A DNA stretch of 5,359 bases from an uncultured Oscillospiraceae bacterium. Its GTDB lineage: Bacteria > Bacillota > Clostridia > Oscillospirales > Ruminococcaceae. The stretch lies in NCBI GenBank assembly GCA_900556525.1, contig USOZ01000136.1, positions 1 through 5,359 of the forward strand. The letters are read 5' to 3'. Position 1 is the first letter of the stretch. Each line of letters opens with the position of its first letter. Below are positions 1 to 5,047 of this stretch, piece by piece. Made by a program: the position numbers and the translations under genes. The notes beneath the pieces are model-generated. The model made no database searches. It was given only the letters and a program-made list of their open reading frames with translations, and was not told the origin of the DNA.

Positions 1-225
1 CCGCAATTTTTTCGCCGTTGAAAAGACGAAGAACGAGTTTTCCTTATATTCTTCCGCGAGCGACCGCATATGCGCAATAATATCCTTATTCCGGTGTATC
101 ATATCTGTCAGCTCGGCGCACGGAAATTCCCCGCACACTCCGCAGAATTTCGAGCCGTGACGTTCATTGCAGGCGAACACTCCGCATCTGCCCGATTCAG
201 CCCACTCGGGAACACATCCGTTCAT
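1..225 (-). CDS. C-terminal part of the DUF3795-like protein, possible restart at ATG 225 (3' end beyond window)
   Basis: The ATG at 225-223 directly follows the TAA at 228-226 (TAAATG) in the same frame, and 75 codons run open to the window edge. This segment holds Cys37, 47, 52, 61, 64 and 69 of the full-length numbering, including FCGVC and FPC, and ends in a charged helical stretch. If translated alone, it would lack the N-terminal CGxDCxxCP cluster, so a site built from both halves could not form within one chain. No good Shine-Dalgarno sequence precedes this ATG; the nearest purine run is a weak AGG about 11 nt upstream. Translation would therefore depend on termination-reinitiation. 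Gene callers may list it as a stand-alone partial gene, but I consider it the downstream half of the interrupted gene. Confidence 0.45.
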   Translation of the reverse strand, partial: MNGCVPEWAESGRCGVFACNERHGSKFCGVCGEFPCAELTDMIHRNKDIIAHMRSLAEEYKENSFFVFSTAKKLR

Positions 226-324
226 TTAAAGGCAGCCTGCGCAAATCCCGTCCGCCTTTTTCGGGCAGCCCGTACAGTCGCCGCCGCACGGAGCCAATGT
301 CGAAAAAATCGTTTTATCGGTCAT
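1..324 (-). pseudogene. DUF3795-like cysteine-rich protein, interrupted by an in-frame TAA; 3' end beyond window
   Basis: Reading from ATG at 324 down to base 1 gives 108 in-frame codons with one stop, TAA at 228-226 (codon 33). The translation is coherent on both sides of it. Before the stop are CGGDCTGCP (Cys13, 17, 20) and CAGC (Cys28, 31). After it come Cys37, Cys47 and Cys52, then FCGVC and FPC (Cys61, 64, 69), followed by a helical segment. This CGxDCxxCP ... FCxxCxxFPC pattern is that of DUF3795-type putative metal-binding proteins, whose function is unknown. The start at 324 is well supported: AAAGGGAGG at 337-329 lies 4 nt upstream, inside the last codons of the TfoX gene, which this gene overlaps by 11 bp. 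A single change, for example GAA to TAA, would explain the stop. TAA is used as a normal terminator elsewhere in the window, so code reassignment is unlikely. A sequencing error or a truly split gene remains possible. The gene runs off the left edge. Confidence 0.7.
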
Positions 325-643
325 TTTTCCTCCCTTTAGGCTTCGGCGCAGGCAGCTCATCATACATTGCCTCAAAAAGTCCCGCGAGATATTCGCGGTC
401 GTCAACGTTATCGACGAGCAGCATTTCCTTTGCGCCCTCGTACGGCGTTTCAAGCGCGGCTTCGGGCATATATGCCCGCGCGGAGCTTACATTTTTAACG
501 AGAAAACGGTCGTCGTATATCCCGCCGATAAGCTTTCCGCGGTAATACAGCATAAATTCTCCCATCATCAGACGCGAGGAAACCTCTTCCAGCCCCGAGA
601 GCTGTTCAAGTATAAAATTCAGATATTCCCTGCTTGAAGCCAT
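314..643 (-). CDS. TfoX/Sxy family protein (TfoX N-terminal domain)
   Basis: The 109-residue protein matches the stand-alone TfoX N-terminal domain pattern. It has an amphipathic first helix (about residues 5-20), then RLMMGEFMLYYRGKLIGGIY (about 24-43) with the typical MMG-(E/G)-x-x-LY core, then DDRFLVK and a C-terminal helix ending DELPAPKPKGRK. In gammaproteobacteria, TfoX/Sxy activates competence genes. Small single-domain versions in Clostridia have no demonstrated role, so a competence function should not be assumed. The start at 643 has AGGCGG about 7 nt upstream and lies 10 nt after the stop of the ABM-domain gene. The 3' end overlaps the DUF3795-like gene by 11 bp. Tight packing on one strand indicates a shared transcript. 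The last six codons are very basic and contain the ribosome binding site of the next gene. Confidence 0.85.
   Translation of the reverse strand: MASSREYLNFILEQLSGLEEVSSRLMMGEFMLYYRGKLIGGIYDDRFLVKNVSSARAYMPEAALETPYEGAKEMLLVDNVDDREYLAGLFEAMYDELPAPKPKGRKNDR
329..337 (-). promoter_or_regulatory. Ribosome binding site of the DUF3795-like gene, inside the TfoX gene
   Basis: The minus strand reads AAAGGGAGG followed by AAAA and ATG at 324. It encodes the Lys-Gly-Arg near the end of the TfoX-family protein, so the upstream coding sequence also supplies the downstream translation signal. It fixes the start at 324 rather than the longer in-frame reading beginning at 453, which would lie inside the TfoX gene and lacks a comparable site. 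Confidence 0.6.
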
Positions 644-653
644 GTTTCACCGC

Positions 654-947
654 CTATTCGATCTCCGTAAAACGCTCCACTCTCATTTTCAGCTTGTATT
701 TTTCCCGCAGCGCGGCGATTTTTTTCATCATTTCCGATTTATGGTGAGCGTCAATAGCGTGCTGATCGCGCCATTTGTCGATAAGAAGTACGGTCTCGGG
801 GTCGTTCATCGGGAAAAAATATTCATAACGCTCATTGCACTCTTCAGTGCGCACGTCGGCAACGATTCCGCTTTCAGTCATTTCTTCGGCAAATTTACGC
901 GCGCCGCCGTTTCTGCCCGTGTAATAAATATTTACAGTTATGCTCAT
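654..947 (-). CDS. Putative quinol monooxygenase (ABM domain, YgiN-like)
   Basis: This 97-residue protein fits the dimeric ferredoxin-like antibiotic biosynthesis monooxygenase (ABM) fold. It has an N-terminal strand MSITVNIYYT, a helix with KFAEEM (about 18-23), a strand RYEYFFPM (about 40-47), a strand VLLIDKW (53-59) and a helix with the typical HHKSEMM (68-74). Family members include quinol oxygenases and heme-degrading enzymes, but many are uncharacterised, so substrate and activity are unknown. I chose ATG 947 because family proteins begin at this strand and AAAGGGA lies just upstream. The longer reading starts with GTG at 1004, overlaps the upstream gene and adds 19 residues with no family counterpart. 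The gene lies 41 nt downstream of the membrane-protein gene and 10 nt upstream of the TfoX gene, consistent with one operon. It is probably a cytoplasmic redox or stress protein (inference). Confidence 0.8.
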   Translation of the reverse strand: MSITVNIYYTGRNGGARKFAEEMTESGIVADVRTEECNERYEYFFPMNDPETVLLIDKWRDQHAIDAHHKSEMMKKIAALREKYKLKMRVERFTEIE

Positions 948-988
948 TTTTCCCTTTCGCTTTATACCATTTAATATATAGCCTGTTA

Positions 989-1312
989 TCAGGTGCGCTG
1001 CCACATCAGCGGTCCGCCGAAAAACAACCCGAGCAGCACCACGATAAGTATTGACGTTATAGCGAGCGAAAGCTGTATCGCAAGGCGCTTCGTGCTTCGC
1101 TCCTTTACTTCCGTATAAACGACCTCTCCGCCGCGCAGCCCTATTCGACAGGTATCGCCGACCTCGATAACGCTATTGTGCCGCTCATACGAACACGCGC
1201 GCAGCAGTTCGCCCTTCTTTTCATAACGGAACACGAACTTGTCGCGATTTTTCTGCGGGTCATAAATAATGTCAATTATTTCCGCTTCATAGTATGTAAT
1301 TTTCTCGTCCAT
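989..1312 (-). CDS. Hypothetical small membrane protein with C-terminal transmembrane helix
   Basis: I do not recognise a named family with certainty. The 107-residue protein begins with a predicted beta-rich soluble part (about residues 1-72). It contains EAEIIDIIYD, KFVFRYEKKGE and VGDTCRIGLRGGEVVY, an arrangement resembling the small beta-barrel domains of DUF3592-type membrane proteins. A basic stretch (KERSTKR, about 70-76) precedes one hydrophobic helix (about 77-100), and a short tail ends MWQRT. The basic residues before the helix suggest a cytoplasmic soluble part by the positive-inside rule (inference). There is no signal peptide. ATG at 1312 is preceded by GGGAGAG with a short A-rich spacer. 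It is the first gene after the leftward promoter. No catalytic motif is visible. Confidence 0.65.
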   Translation of the reverse strand: MDEKITYYEAEIIDIIYDPQKNRDKFVFRYEKKGELLRACSYERHNSVIEVGDTCRIGLRGGEVVYTEVKERSTKRLAIQLSLAITSILIVVLLGLFFGGPLMWQRT

Positions 1313-1358
1313 TTTTTCTCTCCCAAAGATTTTATTTCGTTTTTCTCTATGTAATGTT

Positions 1359-1387
1359 ATTATAACACATTTGAAAATAAAAGTAAA
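1359..1387 (-). promoter_or_regulatory. Leftward promoter for the small-gene operon
   Basis: On the minus strand, TTTACT at 1387-1382 (4 of 6 matches to TTGACA) and a perfect TATAAT at 1364-1359 are separated by 17 nt. Transcription would start near 1352, giving a 5' leader of about 40 nt before the ATG at 1312. A perfect 13-bp inverted repeat, TGTTAT-T-ATAACA (1355-1367), covers the -10 box. No other good promoter was seen upstream of the minus-strand genes. Confidence 0.55.
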
Positions 1388-1452
1388 GCGCCGCTATCCG
1401 AACCGTCAAAATGTACAAAAAAATAAATAAAACTTTGTTAAAAATCCCGCCC

Positions 1453-1481
1453 TTGTGCTGTAAACGTTTTACTGGTATAAT
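1453..1481 (+). promoter_or_regulatory. Extended -10 promoter of the GH94 phosphorylase gene
   Basis: TATAAT at 1476-1481 is preceded by TGG, giving an extended -10 element (TGnTATAAT). TTGTGC at 1453-1458 is a weak -35 (3 of 6 matches) at the ideal spacing of 17 nt. An A/T-rich tract (about 1408-1445) lies just upstream and could act as an UP-like element. Transcription is expected near 1488, with a leader of about 53 nt. The spacer contains a cre/LacI-type operator, so repression by blocking RNA polymerase is the natural prediction. Confidence 0.65.
1459..1472 (+). promoter_or_regulatory. cre-like / LacI-family operator in the promoter spacer
   Basis: The 14 bases TGTAAACGTTTTAC agree with the CcpA catabolite-responsive element consensus TGWAARCGYTWNCW at all but the last two positions. 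They contain the perfect palindrome AAACGTTT with the central CG typical of LacI/GalR-family sites. The site fills most of the 17-nt gap between the -35 and -10 boxes. The sequence alone cannot tell CcpA from a dedicated sugar-responsive LacI-type repressor. Confidence 0.5.
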
Positions 1482-1490
1482 AAAGCTATG

Positions 1491-1510
1491 AAAGCGCGGA
1501 AAAGCGCTTT
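1491..1510 (+). promoter_or_regulatory. Leader inverted repeat containing a second LacI-type palindrome
   Basis: AAAGCGC (1491-1497) and GCGCTTT (1504-1510) form a 7-bp inverted repeat with a 6-nt gap. Bases 1501-1510, AAAGCGCTTT, are themselves a perfect 10-bp palindrome with the GCGC core common in LacI-family operators. The element lies just downstream of the predicted transcription start and 17 nt before the ribosome binding site. It could be a second operator or a small leader hairpin. It is too short to be a riboswitch. Confidence 0.4.
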
Positions 1511-1541
1511 GAATTGTTGACACGAACAGGAGGTTCTTCCA

Positions 1542-3935
1542 ATGAACTACGGTTATTTTGACGAAAAGAATAAGGAATATGTCATTACCAGACCCGATAC
1601 GCCCTCGGCATGGGCAAACTATTTAGGCTCGCCCGAATACGGCGCGATTATCTCCAACAACGCAGGCGGCTACAGCTTCGTAAAGTCCGGCGCAAACGGA
1701 CGAGTTATCCGTTACCGCTTCAACTCCGTAGCAACCGACCAGCCCGGCCGCTACCTTTATATCCGCGACAACGAGGACGGCGATTTCTGGTCCGCTTCAT
1801 GGTCGCCCGTATGCAAGCCGCTCGACAGCTATAAGAGCGAATGCCGCCACGGTACCGCATACACGGTAATCACTTCCGAATATAAGGGCATAAAGTCCGA
1901 GGTAACCTACTACGTTCCCCAGGGCGCGACATACGAAGTATGGGCGGCTAAGGTAACAAACACCTCTGATAAGCCCAGAAAGCTCTCCGTAACGGGCTAC
2001 TGCGAATTCGTAAACGACCCGAACTATGAACAGGATCAGGTAAACCTTCAGTACACCCTCTTCATCACACACACCTATTTTAAGGGCAATTATATCCACC
2101 AGATGCAGAACGAGATATACAACCCGAACAGCGGACGCTTCCTCGGTCTTGCGGCTGCAAAAGTTGACGCATACTGCGGCGACCGCGACGCGTTCGTAGG
2201 CTCCTACAGAAGCTACGCGAACCCCAAGGGCATTGAAGAAGGTCTTAAGGGCGATCTTAACTACAACACCAACTCCTGCGGCGCTCTCCAGAGCGACATT
2301 ACCCTCGCTCCCGGCGAAACAAAGGAATTCACCTACGTTCTCGGCGGACAGAAGACCGAGGCTGAAATTACCGAAATTATCGGCAGATATGAAAAGAGCG
2401 GCGCTGTTGAAGCCGACCTCGCCGCACTCAAGGAATTCTGGCATTCCAAGCTCGGCAACTTACAGGTACACACTCCCGACGAGGATTTCAACAATATCGT
2501 AAACGTATGGAACGCTTACAACTGCTTCATCACCTTTATCTGGTCGAGAGCCGCTTCGTTCCAGTACTGCGGTCTGAGAAACGGCTTCGGCTACCGCGAT
2601 ACCGTTCAGGACATTCAGGGTATTATCCACCTTGCTCCCGAAATGGCGAAGAAGCAGATCGTGTTCATGCTCTCCGCGCAGGTAACGAACGGCGCGGGAC
2701 TGCCGCTCGTTAAGTACGATCACAAGGCGGGTCAGGAAAATCACCCCGACGAAAATGATGAAAACTCCGTTTACGCGAAGCAGACAGGTCACCCCTCTTA
2801 CAGAGCTGACGACGCGCTCTGGCTCTTCCCGACGGTTTACAAGTACGTTTCCGAAAGCGGCGACAGCGCGTTCCTCGACGAGGAAATTTTCTACGCTAAC
2901 GACGGCGAAAAGGGTACGGTCTACGACCACCTCAAGAGAGCTATCGACTTCTCTATGAACCACCTCGGAAATCATGGTATGCCCGCAGGTCTGCACGCTG
3001 ACTGGAACGACTGCTTGCGCCTCGGTAAGAAGGGCGAATCCACATTCGTAGCATTCCAGCTCGTTTACGCGGTAAAAATTCTCCGCACATATGCCGTTGA
3101 AAAGAACGATACCGAATATATCAAGTACCTCGACGAGATCAAGGCTAAGCTCGACAATATTCTTGCTGACTGCTGGAACGAGGACAGATGGATCCGCGGC
3201 TATAAAGAGGACGGAACCGTTATCGGTCAGCGCACCGACCCCGAAGCAAATATGTGGCTCAACCCGCAGTCTTGGGCGGTCATCTCGGGCTTCGCAAGCA
3301 AGGAACAGGCTGAAAAGTCTATGGACAGCGTAGAGCGCGAACTTAACACTCCCTACGGTGCAATGGTTATGTATCCGCCTTATAAGCACCACGGCTTCGA
3401 CGGCGCGCTTATGCAGTGCTTCAACGCCTGCACAAAGGAAAACGCAGGTATCTTCTCTCAGCCGCAGGGCTGGCTGATCCTTGCTGAATCCAAGCTCGGA
3501 CACGGCAACCGTGCATATAAGTACTGGAAGGAAGCAGCTCCCGCAACCTACAACGAAAACGCAGAGCACAGAGTTCTTGAGCCCTATGTTTACGGTCAGT
3601 TCGTTGAAGGTAAGGACAGCCCCTTCGCAGGTCGTGCTCATGTACACTGGCTGACAGGTACGGCTTCTACCGTTATGGTAGGTACTACAGAGGGTATCCT
3701 CGGTCTTAACCCCGAAACAAAGGGACTCGTTATTGACCCGTCTATCCCCTCCGAGTGGAAAGAATACACCATGGAAAAGACTTTCCGCGGAAAGAAGCTG
3801 AACGTAACGGTCAAGAACCCGAACGGCAGCGAACACGGCGTTAAGTCCGTGACCGTAAACGGCGAAAAGCTCGACGGAATACTCATTCCCGACGAGATCT
3901 TAAAGCCCGTAAACGAAGTTGTAATCGAGATGTAA
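1542..3935 (+). CDS. cdp: GH94 cellodextrin phosphorylase (RaCDP-like)
   Basis: This intracellular enzyme is predicted to split beta-1,4-glucan oligosaccharides with phosphate, releasing alpha-glucose 1-phosphate and the shortened chain. The 797 residues match GH94 in length and order: N-terminal beta-sandwich (about 1-270), helical linker, (alpha/alpha)6 barrel (about 320-720) and C-terminal beta domain. By alignment from memory with Vibrio chitobiose phosphorylase, Asp490 (second Asp of ADWNDC) is the general acid. Arg352 (GYRD) and Thr705-Gly706 (WLTGT) contact phosphate. Gln640 (IFSQPQGW) sits where most GH94 enzymes have a phosphate-binding His. With Phe627, this matches my recollection of Gln646 and Phe633 in Ruminococcus albus cellodextrin phosphorylase. 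Cellobiose or another beta-disaccharide remains possible as substrate. There is no signal peptide. AGGAGG (1528-1533) lies 8 nt before the ATG. Lys is mostly AAG and codon bias exceeds that of the neighbours, suggesting high expression. It appears monocistronic, with its own promoter, operators and terminator. Confidence 0.88.
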   Translation: MNYGYFDEKNKEYVITRPDTPSAWANYLGSPEYGAIISNNAGGYSFVKSGANGRVIRYRFNSVATDQPGRYLYIRDNEDGDFWSASWSPVCKPLDSYKSECRHGTAYTVITSEYKGIKSEVTYYVPQGATYEVWAAKVTNTSDKPRKLSVTGYCEFVNDPNYEQDQVNLQYTLFITHTYFKGNYIHQMQNEIYNPNSGRFLGLAAAKVDAYCGDRDAFVGSYRSYANPKGIEEGLKGDLNYNTNSCGALQSDITLAPGETKEFTYVLGGQKTEAEITEIIGRYEKSGAVEADLAALKEFWHSKLGNLQVHTPDEDFNNIVNVWNAYNCFITFIWSRAASFQYCGLRNGFGYRDTVQDIQGIIHLAPEMAKKQIVFMLSAQVTNGAGLPLVKYDHKAGQENHPDENDENSVYAKQTGHPSYRADDALWLFPTVYKYVSESGDSAFLDEEIFYANDGEKGTVYDHLKRAIDFSMNHLGNHGMPAGLHADWNDCLRLGKKGESTFVAFQLVYAVKILRTYAVEKNDTEYIKYLDEIKAKLDNILADCWNEDRWIRGYKEDGTVIGQRTDPEANMWLNPQSWAVISGFASKEQAEKSMDSVERELNTPYGAMVMYPPYKHHGFDGALMQCFNACTKENAGIFSQPQGWLILAESKLGHGNRAYKYWKEAAPATYNENAEHRVLEPYVYGQFVEGKDSPFAGRAHVHWLTGTASTVMVGTTEGILGLNPETKGLVIDPSIPSEWKEYTMEKTFRGKKLNVTVKNPNGSEHGVKSVTVNGEKLDGILIPDEILKPVNEVVIEM

Positions 3936-3943
3936 TTGAAACG

Positions 3944-3978
3944 GCGCCGCGCGGGTATATCCTGCACGGCGCTTTTTT
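3944..3978 (+). terminator. Rho-independent terminator of the phosphorylase gene
   Basis: A GC-rich 12-position stem pairs 3944-3955 with 3961-3972. It has one C-A mismatch, one G-U pair and a 5-nt TATAT loop, and six T residues (3973-3978) follow directly. It begins 8 nt after the TAA of the phosphorylase. The start region of the next gene lies immediately behind the T tract, so any read-through would enter the lipoprotein gene. Confidence 0.85.
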
Positions 3979-3986
3979 GGTGAAAT

Positions 3987-4667
3987 ATGATGAAAAAGAT
4001 TTTTGTGTATTTGCTGACGGCTGCGGCGCTGTTTTTCGCGCTGAACCTCTCGGGCTGCTCGGCGCAACCGCCTGTTGAATGGACTTTCCCGACCGAATGC
4101 GATTCCGAAACGGGAAAACAGTTTTCTGATATTGACGGGCTGTATGAAATCAGCGCAGGCGCAAAGCAGTACGAGGAAGATATTCAGCTTGGCGAAGATG
4201 AAATGCGCTTATGGGACGAGGGACATCTGCGAATGTACATCGACAGCATAAATTATATCCCGATAAGCGATTCCGAATACTATTTCATCAAAAGCTACAT
4301 ACGGGATATGTCCACTTTCGCTTCATATCACGAAATTTACAGCCTGCGCGGAACTCAGCTGACGCTTCTCGGTTCGTACAATACAAATTTTCTTGAAATG
4401 GCGATAAGCAACGGGAAATATCTGTATTTTTCCGCTGACGGCGTGCTAAAGCGGCTTTCATTTTCGGGCGAAGAAAAAACCGTTTTCGACGGGCGGCTCA
4501 ATTTTGGCGATTCCACCTTTGATGAAGCTGTTCAGTGGAGCGAAACAAGCAAAATCAGCGGGCAGGACAATATTCTTACCGTCAGCGCCGTATATATCTA
4601 TCTGAACACCTCGGACGAAATTTCCACAGTGCCGAAAAGCTATACTTTTGATATTGATAATATATAA
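3987..4667 (+). CDS. Putative secreted lipoprotein, function unknown
   Basis: The 226-residue product has a classic lipoprotein signal: MMKK, a hydrophobic core (about residues 5-21) and the lipobox LSGC with Cys24 as the lipid-modified residue. It should be anchored on the outer face of the cytoplasmic membrane. The mature part is acidic and rich in aromatic and beta-strand segments (such as YYFIKSYI and NGKYLYFSADGVLKRLSF). The latter resembles a single blade of DUF5050-type beta-propeller repeats, but I cannot assign a family. Cys38 is the only other cysteine. Two ATGs are adjacent. GGTGA (3979-3983) is 3 nt from ATG 3987 and 6 nt from ATG 3990, so the true start may be 3990. No clear promoter lies between it and the preceding terminator. 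The small regulator gene begins 12 nt downstream, suggesting co-transcription. Lys is mostly AAA, unlike in the phosphorylase. Confidence 0.75.
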   Translation: MMKKIFVYLLTAAALFFALNLSGCSAQPPVEWTFPTECDSETGKQFSDIDGLYEISAGAKQYEEDIQLGEDEMRLWDEGHLRMYIDSINYIPISDSEYYFIKSYIRDMSTFASYHEIYSLRGTQLTLLGSYNTNFLEMAISNGKYLYFSADGVLKRLSFSGEEKTVFDGRLNFGDSTFDEAVQWSETSKISGQDNILTVSAVYIYLNTSDEISTVPKSYTFDIDNI

Positions 4668-4669
4668 AT

Positions 4670-4674
4670 GGTGA
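4670..4674 (+). promoter_or_regulatory. Ribosome binding site that selects ATG 4680
   Basis: GGTGA, 5 nt before ATG 4680, favours that codon over the in-frame ATG at 4668, which would place this motif inside the coding sequence and leave only the AT-rich end of the lipoprotein gene upstream. The same GGTGA motif is used by the lipoprotein gene at 3979-3983. Confidence 0.5.
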
Positions 4675-4679
4675 TAAAA

Positions 4680-4883
4680 ATGATAAGCTATAAGCCGTTT
4701 TACCGCACGCTGCTTGAAAAGGGCGTGACCGAATATAACCTCATCTATAAACAGGGCATTTCCGCTAACACTATCCATCGCATAAAGCACGGCGAAGCGA
4801 TAAGCACTAAAACTCTCGACACGCTCTGCTTTATCCTTGACTGCCGCGTAGAGCAGATAATCGAATACGTAAAGGACGAGTGA
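4680..4883 (+). CDS. Small Cro/C1-type helix-turn-helix regulator
   Basis: The 67-residue protein (MISYKPFY ... YVKDE) is a single XRE-type DNA-binding domain of the HTH_26 kind. Helix 1 contains FYRTLLEKG, helix 2 contains TEYNLIY, and the recognition helix is SANTIHRIKHGE. The terminal helices contain TKTLDTLCFILDC and VEQIIEYV. Such proteins usually act as dimeric repressors, and no sensor domain is present here. An in-frame ATG at 4668 would give 71 residues, but the family normally starts at M-I-S-Y and the ribosome binding site favours 4680. The gene lies 12 nt after the lipoprotein stop and is followed by a terminator, so the two probably form a unit. Autoregulation or control of the lipoprotein is possible, but no operator was identified. 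Confidence 0.85.
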   Translation: MISYKPFYRTLLEKGVTEYNLIYKQGISANTIHRIKHGEAISTKTLDTLCFILDCRVEQIIEYVKDE

Positions 4884-4886
4884 AAA

Positions 4887-4919
4887 AATCCCGCAGTTTT
4901 TGGCTGCGGGATTGCTTTA
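4887..4919 (+). terminator. Hairpin terminator after the regulator gene, probably bidirectional
   Basis: A perfect 10-bp stem pairs 4887-4896 with 4904-4913 around a 7-nt loop, starting 4 nt after the regulator stop. On the plus strand the tail is a mixed TTGCTTTAT and so rather weak. On the minus strand the stem would be followed by a run of T (complement of the A tract 4883-4888). It can therefore also end transcription of the minus-strand DUF11 gene arriving from the right. Confidence 0.7.
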
Positions 4920-5047
4920 TACTCAGTACCGATTAAATGCTATACAAAAAATCGAGTATAATCTTGCATATAGAGGTTATAGGAAGATTTTTTTCTATAG
5001 TTTTATTGGTGATTGGTATTATTCAAGCCGTTATGCGTCGAGTGTTT
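4920..5047 (+). other. AT-rich intergenic stretch without a recognisable gene
   Basis: These roughly 130 bases separate the hairpin from the minus-strand DUF11 gene and are clearly more AT-rich than their surroundings. A plus-strand reading from 4937 gives a short hydrophobic stretch (IVLLVIGII), but it then runs antisense through the DUF11 gene with no coding character, and no ribosome binding site precedes it. I see no tRNA, terminal repeat or mobile-element gene. Confidence 0.45.

Noticed and set aside
325..453. Longer N-terminus (start at 453) for the DUF3795-like gene
   Set aside because: The added residues are an out-of-frame reading of the TfoX gene. The strong ribosome binding site directly precedes ATG 324.
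948..1004. Longer N-terminus (GTG at 1004) for the ABM-domain gene
   Set aside because: The extra 19 residues have no family counterpart, overlap the upstream gene and have no better ribosome binding site than ATG 947.
1517..1522. Perfect TTGACA just upstream of the phosphorylase ribosome binding site
   Set aside because: No -10 box lies at 16-18 nt downstream, where the start codon itself sits. The extended -10 promoter at 1453-1481 explains transcription better.
1313..1541. Possible riboswitch or small gene in the divergent intergenic region
   Set aside because: The leaders are only about 40 and 53 nt, and no known aptamer-like structure or short frame with a ribosome binding site was seen. 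Promoters and operators account for the visible structure.
1797..2444. Minus-strand open frame of 215 codons antisense to the phosphorylase
   Set aside because: It is another shadow frame, with low-complexity hydrophobic content and no start signal, and the plus strand is clearly coding here.
2460..3836. Minus-strand open frame of about 458 codons antisense to the phosphorylase
   Set aside because: It is a shadow of the strongly codon-biased GH94 gene. Its translation has no recognisable domain and is dominated by Val, Leu, Ser and Cys, and it has no promoter or ribosome binding site.
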